A DNA stretch of 64,000 nt, from positions 100,892,501-100,956,500 of the forward strand of contig JAZBRS010000020.1 in assembly GCA_037176725.1 (NCBI GenBank), read 5' to 3'. Origin of the DNA: Posidonia oceanica. Lineage: Eukaryota; Streptophyta; Magnoliopsida; Alismatales; Posidoniaceae. Position numbers and translations under genes: made by a program. How positions within the stretch are numbered: position 1 is the stretch's first letter; each line of letters opens with the position of its first letter. The notes beneath the pieces are model-generated. The model saw only the letters and a program-made list of their open reading frames with translations. It was not told the origin of the DNA and made no database searches. Shown piece by piece: positions 60,232 to 64,000 of the stretch.

Positions 60232-60538
60232 TGTTAAAGATGAACAAATAATTGAAAATAGTATTGCAACAGATGAATTTGCCACTATAGCATAGAACAG
60301 CATATATAACAACAAATATATTTGCCGCTATAGCGGCATATATAGCAGCAAATACATATGTCAGCAGTGTTAAACTTATACCGACAAATAGAAAATTTGC
60401 CGGTGTAACCTTTAGCAATACCATGATAGACTACAAATAGTTTTTACCGCTAATATGTTACTATAGATCTTTAGTGGCAAATCTAACACCTATAGTGGCA
60501 AATTTGAAATGTCATTAATTGCATATTTTGTTGTTGTG
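60232..60538. mobile_element. CACTA-like terminus, copy 2
   Basis: Twin of 15,760-16,044 with one extra subterminal unit (60,481-60,501). The minus-strand end CACAACAACAAAA is at 60,538. Confidence 0.5.
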
Positions 60539-61877
60539 ATTCCTATAAGAAATCCAACAACCAGTATTGATCCAAGCACCTATCTGTGGATGTGGATTTG
60601 AAGGTGTTTATGAAGATGACAATGCTTCCACAACGTTATCAACTTTGTTTGTGATCGCCACATATCAATGGGCGGACAAGGCACTTAGGGAAATGATGTT
60701 GATGTGGATACTCGACTCACTGGATCGACGGCAGGATGTCGTCCAGTGGCTTCTTCGTGTTACGTGAGCGTTTTCCTTTTCCTTCAAAACAAATAAAAAT
60801 AAAAGATCTACATAAGTTTGTGTGTACTAAATGATAATAAGAAAAGACAGAGAATAATATGAACAAATGAATCTAATACTAACCGGAGGTTGTTCCCCAC
60901 ATACATATGTTATGGGTCATATGTTAAGGAATGCAATAATGAAATGAAAAAGATTAGAAGAAGATACTCCCTTCACCCTCGTGCTGTATGCGGTGGAGTG
61001 AGGAAGTGGAGGCACGGTTGGAGCTCCGGCTAGGCTCGAGATCTCTGGGATCTAGGGTTTCTCTAGATTGAAGGTGGAGGCTAGGGTTTCTCTCTCTCTC
61101 TAAAGGTGGCCTCCTTAAACCCTAAAATTGGCTCCTCCCGTGCACTGACTCACGGGACCTATTTATAGGTTCATAGGACACAGGTGGCTCAACCCTAGGA
61201 AGTTTCTAGAAGAAAACTAATTTTTAGGGTTAGTCGCCGCATAGGGGGGCGATTGGGACATATATATCTCGAAAAGATAGAGAAAATCCGGAAGACCAGG
61301 TCAATCAGAGTCCACGTCAGCTAGTCGCCGCATATAGTGGCACCTAGCTGCTGCATTATTCTAGGCAACTAAAATATTTGTTTCCAATTTTTAGGAGATT
61401 CTAAGGGATTGGCTTCTGATTTTTAGGGATTAGATTAGCACATTAAAACGTGTTAAAAATCAAGATATTTATTGTGAAGCCACCTAGGATTTTCTAGATT
61501 GTTCTTTGATTGTTTTATTTATGATATATGTGTTATACCATATATTAATTGCTAGAAAATCACATAAATATCAATAATTTATGGAAAAATGTTATAATAG
61601 CTTATAAAATTTCCGTATATTATATTAATGCCCAGGATATTGATATTAAGCTGGAGAGAGAGAAATGGTGCTAGTCGCCTCTCACACAGGCGCCTACACA
61701 GTCCAATCGCCCCTCTGAAAGGCGTCTGGCTGTGTCGCTACTCTGGGAGGCAACTAGCTAAGTCTTTTGCATTTTTAACCCTGTCTTTTAAGTTTGATCC
61801 AAAAAACTCGATAAAAGCCCAGAAAACTTCAGAGATCTCATGAAATCATAAAAACATCTTCTTTAACTCAAATCTGC
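60539..61877 (-). mobile_element. Gypsy-like LTR/leader remnant, copy 2
   Basis: Twin of 16,045-17,399, with one rather than two copies of the 10-base gaagtttcta unit. Confidence 0.45.
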
Positions 61878-64000
61878 CATGGATTTGAGTGGGATAAAGT
61901 GTGCTCAAGGTACTCGGACTTGCCACGAGTCTGAGTGCATTAGCTATGCCACAGCTAACAACCTTAAGTCAAGTAAAATCAAGTCTTGTTTTTAAGCAAA
62001 ACATGAAAACTCTTGAAAATATGTTATTAAGCCTTAGTTATGTGATCTGGATGCCTCAGAAGTTCCTGTCCTCTATGAACTCTGGGAAATGCCAAAATGG
62101 AATATCTACACTATCAAGCAATCAAAGTTAGAAATGAGCAATACAATGGTCAAATCCTAGGTTTGCAAACATTCTAAAGATGATCAGCGAGTCAATTCAT
62201 TGAAATTAGACACCAAATGGACTGAAATTATAGACCAGCATGGTTCTTCGTTGAAGATTGATATTATAGTGTGTTTGATCCAAATTTGAGCAATTGAAAA
62301 CAAAATGAAGATATCTAACAATAGTTTTCAAATTTTGAAGATGTTCAGGTCAAGGCAACATGACGATGCATCAACTTAGGTGGAGTTGAGGTGGAGGACT
62401 TTTTAGTGGATTCATGAAGATGCTGGTCCCATAACATGATTTGTTTCGTATCTCTGTAATAGACAATGAAATAAATAATGCAAATAGCATTTCTGATTAT
62501 TCTTTGTACTTATTGTCTGATTGTGATTTATGGCATGCTAGATTAGTTCATCTTAGAAAATAAAAAATGGAACAAATGGTAAAATTGGACCTTCTCCAAA
62601 ATATTCATAAGATGGAATTAACCCCATGTCAACATTGCTTAGTTGGAAAAATGACTAAGAAACCATTTGGTGTTGGACATATGGAAAATGAATTATTAGC
62701 CTTGATACATTCAGATGTATGTGGTCTACTTAGTGTGAAAACTTATAATAATAAGGAATATTTTGTAACATTCATAGATGATTATTTTAGATATGCATAT
62801 GTTTATTTAATCTCACGTAAAACAGAAGTGTTAAGTTGCTTTAGGAAATATAAAGCAGAAGTGGAAAAGTAACTTGGAAGAAGCATTAAAGTATTAAGAT
62901 CTAATAGAGGTGGGGAATACAATTCAAAGAAATTTGAATCATATTGTCAATAGTATGGAATAAAGAAGCATATTACTATGTCATATACGCCACAACAAAA
63001 TGGTGTGGCAGAACGGAAAAACAGAACTCTAATGAATTCTGTTAGATGCATGCTAGCACATTCATGCCTCCCAAAGGAATTTTGGGGAGAGGCATTACTC
63101 ACAGCAAATTACACTTTGAATAGAATACCTACCAAATTTGTCACAGGAATCCCTTATGAGTTGTCTACAATCACTTGATCCAGTAGTGAAGCCTCTTTGT
63201 GGTTGTACAAGAGATTGGGATTTCGAATTCCACAGACATCAAATAAAAGAAAAAACAAAAAAAATTGCTTAAAAAAACCACTTATGAGTTGTGGAATGGA
63301 AGAAAACCTAATATCAATCATCTAAGGAAATGTGATTCAATAGCTCATGTACTCATTCCAAGTCAACTCAGGGACAAATTAGATTTTAGAACATTAAAGT
63401 GCAGATTTATAGGATATTGTGATAAATTATCAGGATATAGATTTTTCCATAAGGAAAAAGGAATTATTGAGTATAGAGATGTTACATTTCTAGAAAATCT
63501 AAAGGAAGAAGAGCATACTCAAGATAAAGATGAACCATTATCAATAATTGGAGTTGATTACTTTAACGGTGTTCAAGGAAATGATTTAGAAAATGAGGAT
63601 CAACCAAACATAGAAATACAAATGAACCCATGGAAATAGTGGGGAATAGCCAAAATAACCAGTATGATCAATCAAATATGGAAAATATTGATGAGCTCGT
63701 AAATGACCCACCTGATGCTCCTAGAAATAAAAGAATAAGAACTCAACCCTCATGGATGAATGATTACCATTTGTATTCCTGTGAGACATCATGTTTCTTG
63801 ACAGATATAAATCAGGAAAATCACATGGAACCCATGACATATAATGATGTGATTAAATCACATGAAAAAGATTTGTGGCTTGAAGCCATGAATGATGAAA
63901 TTGATTCCATGAAAAGGAATATTGTTTGGAAATTGTGTGATTTACATAAGGAAAGAAAGGCTATAGGATGCAAATGGGTATTCAAGAAGAAGCTGAGAGT
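61878..64000 (+). pseudogene. Copia B pol, copy 2, cut by window end
   Basis: Twin of 17,400-19,523: the degraded upstream part, the integrase (with the same Asp-to-Asn change in LRSNRGGEY near 62,900) and the beginning of the RT (CKWVFKKKLRV at the window end). It carries the same stops and the SINE. Confidence 0.92.
63165..63280 (+). mobile_element. SINE-like insertion in copia B, copy 2
   Basis: 116 bp between cttatgagttgt at 63,153-63,164 and 63,281-63,292. Same B-box-like word (atttcgaattcc; one base differs from copy 1) and a shorter A tail. The insertion therefore predates the 44-kb duplication. Confidence 0.8.

Larger units (their letters stand above)
44467..64000 (+). repeat. Large direct repeat, copy 2 (continues past window)
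   Basis: Matches 1-19,523 end to end; 11 bases longer overall. Copy-specific changes include a 21-base extra unit at 60,481-60,501, loss of one 10-base unit near 61,200 and of one 6-base unit near 60,697, and homopolymer changes. The copy-2 position matching the CACTA insertion site (20,530) would lie about 1 kb beyond the window. Confidence 0.97.

Overview
The window is repeat-dominated nuclear DNA of a flowering plant. The evidence is a plant amino-acid transporter gene with introns, Ty1/copia and Ty3/gypsy retrotransposon remains, a CACTA (En/Spm) DNA transposon with a plant-type coding region, and very long Ogre/Tat-type LTRs. The species cannot be fixed from sequence alone. GC-rich third codon positions in the transporter exons contrast with the AT-rich surroundings.

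Layout: bases 1-19,523 recur in the same orientation, almost identical, at 44,467-64,000 (period about 44.47 kb; the window ends inside the second copy). Each copy holds, in order: a truncated Ogre/Tat-type LTR piece; a 1.35-kb non-coding segment 'S'; a minus-strand gypsy-like leader and gag-like remnant; a decayed copia pol (copia A); a gypsy reverse-transcriptase fragment; a long minus-strand Ogre/Tat-type LTR; the end of a CACTA-like element; a gypsy-like leader; and a second copia pol (copia B) carrying a short SINE.

The 25 kb between the copies starts with a nested stack. Copia B is split at 20,530 by an 11.7-kb CACTA element with CACTACTAGAAA ends and a TGT target duplication. That element's own coding region is split by a 6.8-kb LTR retrotransposon (21,767-28,560) that has two LTRs and a gag-position ORF but no visible pol. 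A third copy of segment S lies inside the CACTA element (30,140-31,496). Copia B resumes at 32,231 and ends in a polypurine tract and 3' LTR.

The one host gene is on the minus strand at 34,882-37,482, a lysine/histidine-transporter-like (LHT8/AATL1-type) amino-acid permease in about five exons. Its exon 1/exon 2 junction is disturbed by a 30-bp direct duplication and the frame could not be closed there, so it may be a pseudogene. A copia 3' remnant starts about 250 bp upstream of its ATG, followed by a gypsy-type LTR (38,639-40,733) and a plus-strand Ogre/Tat-type LTR (40,734-45,107) that runs into the second copy.

I found no operon-like or defence-like system. The points most worth following are the 44.5-kb direct repeat (real tandem duplication or unmerged haplotypes), the dated nesting with exact target duplications, the pol-less LTR element, the SINE, the S segment inside the CACTA element, and the broken transporter junction.
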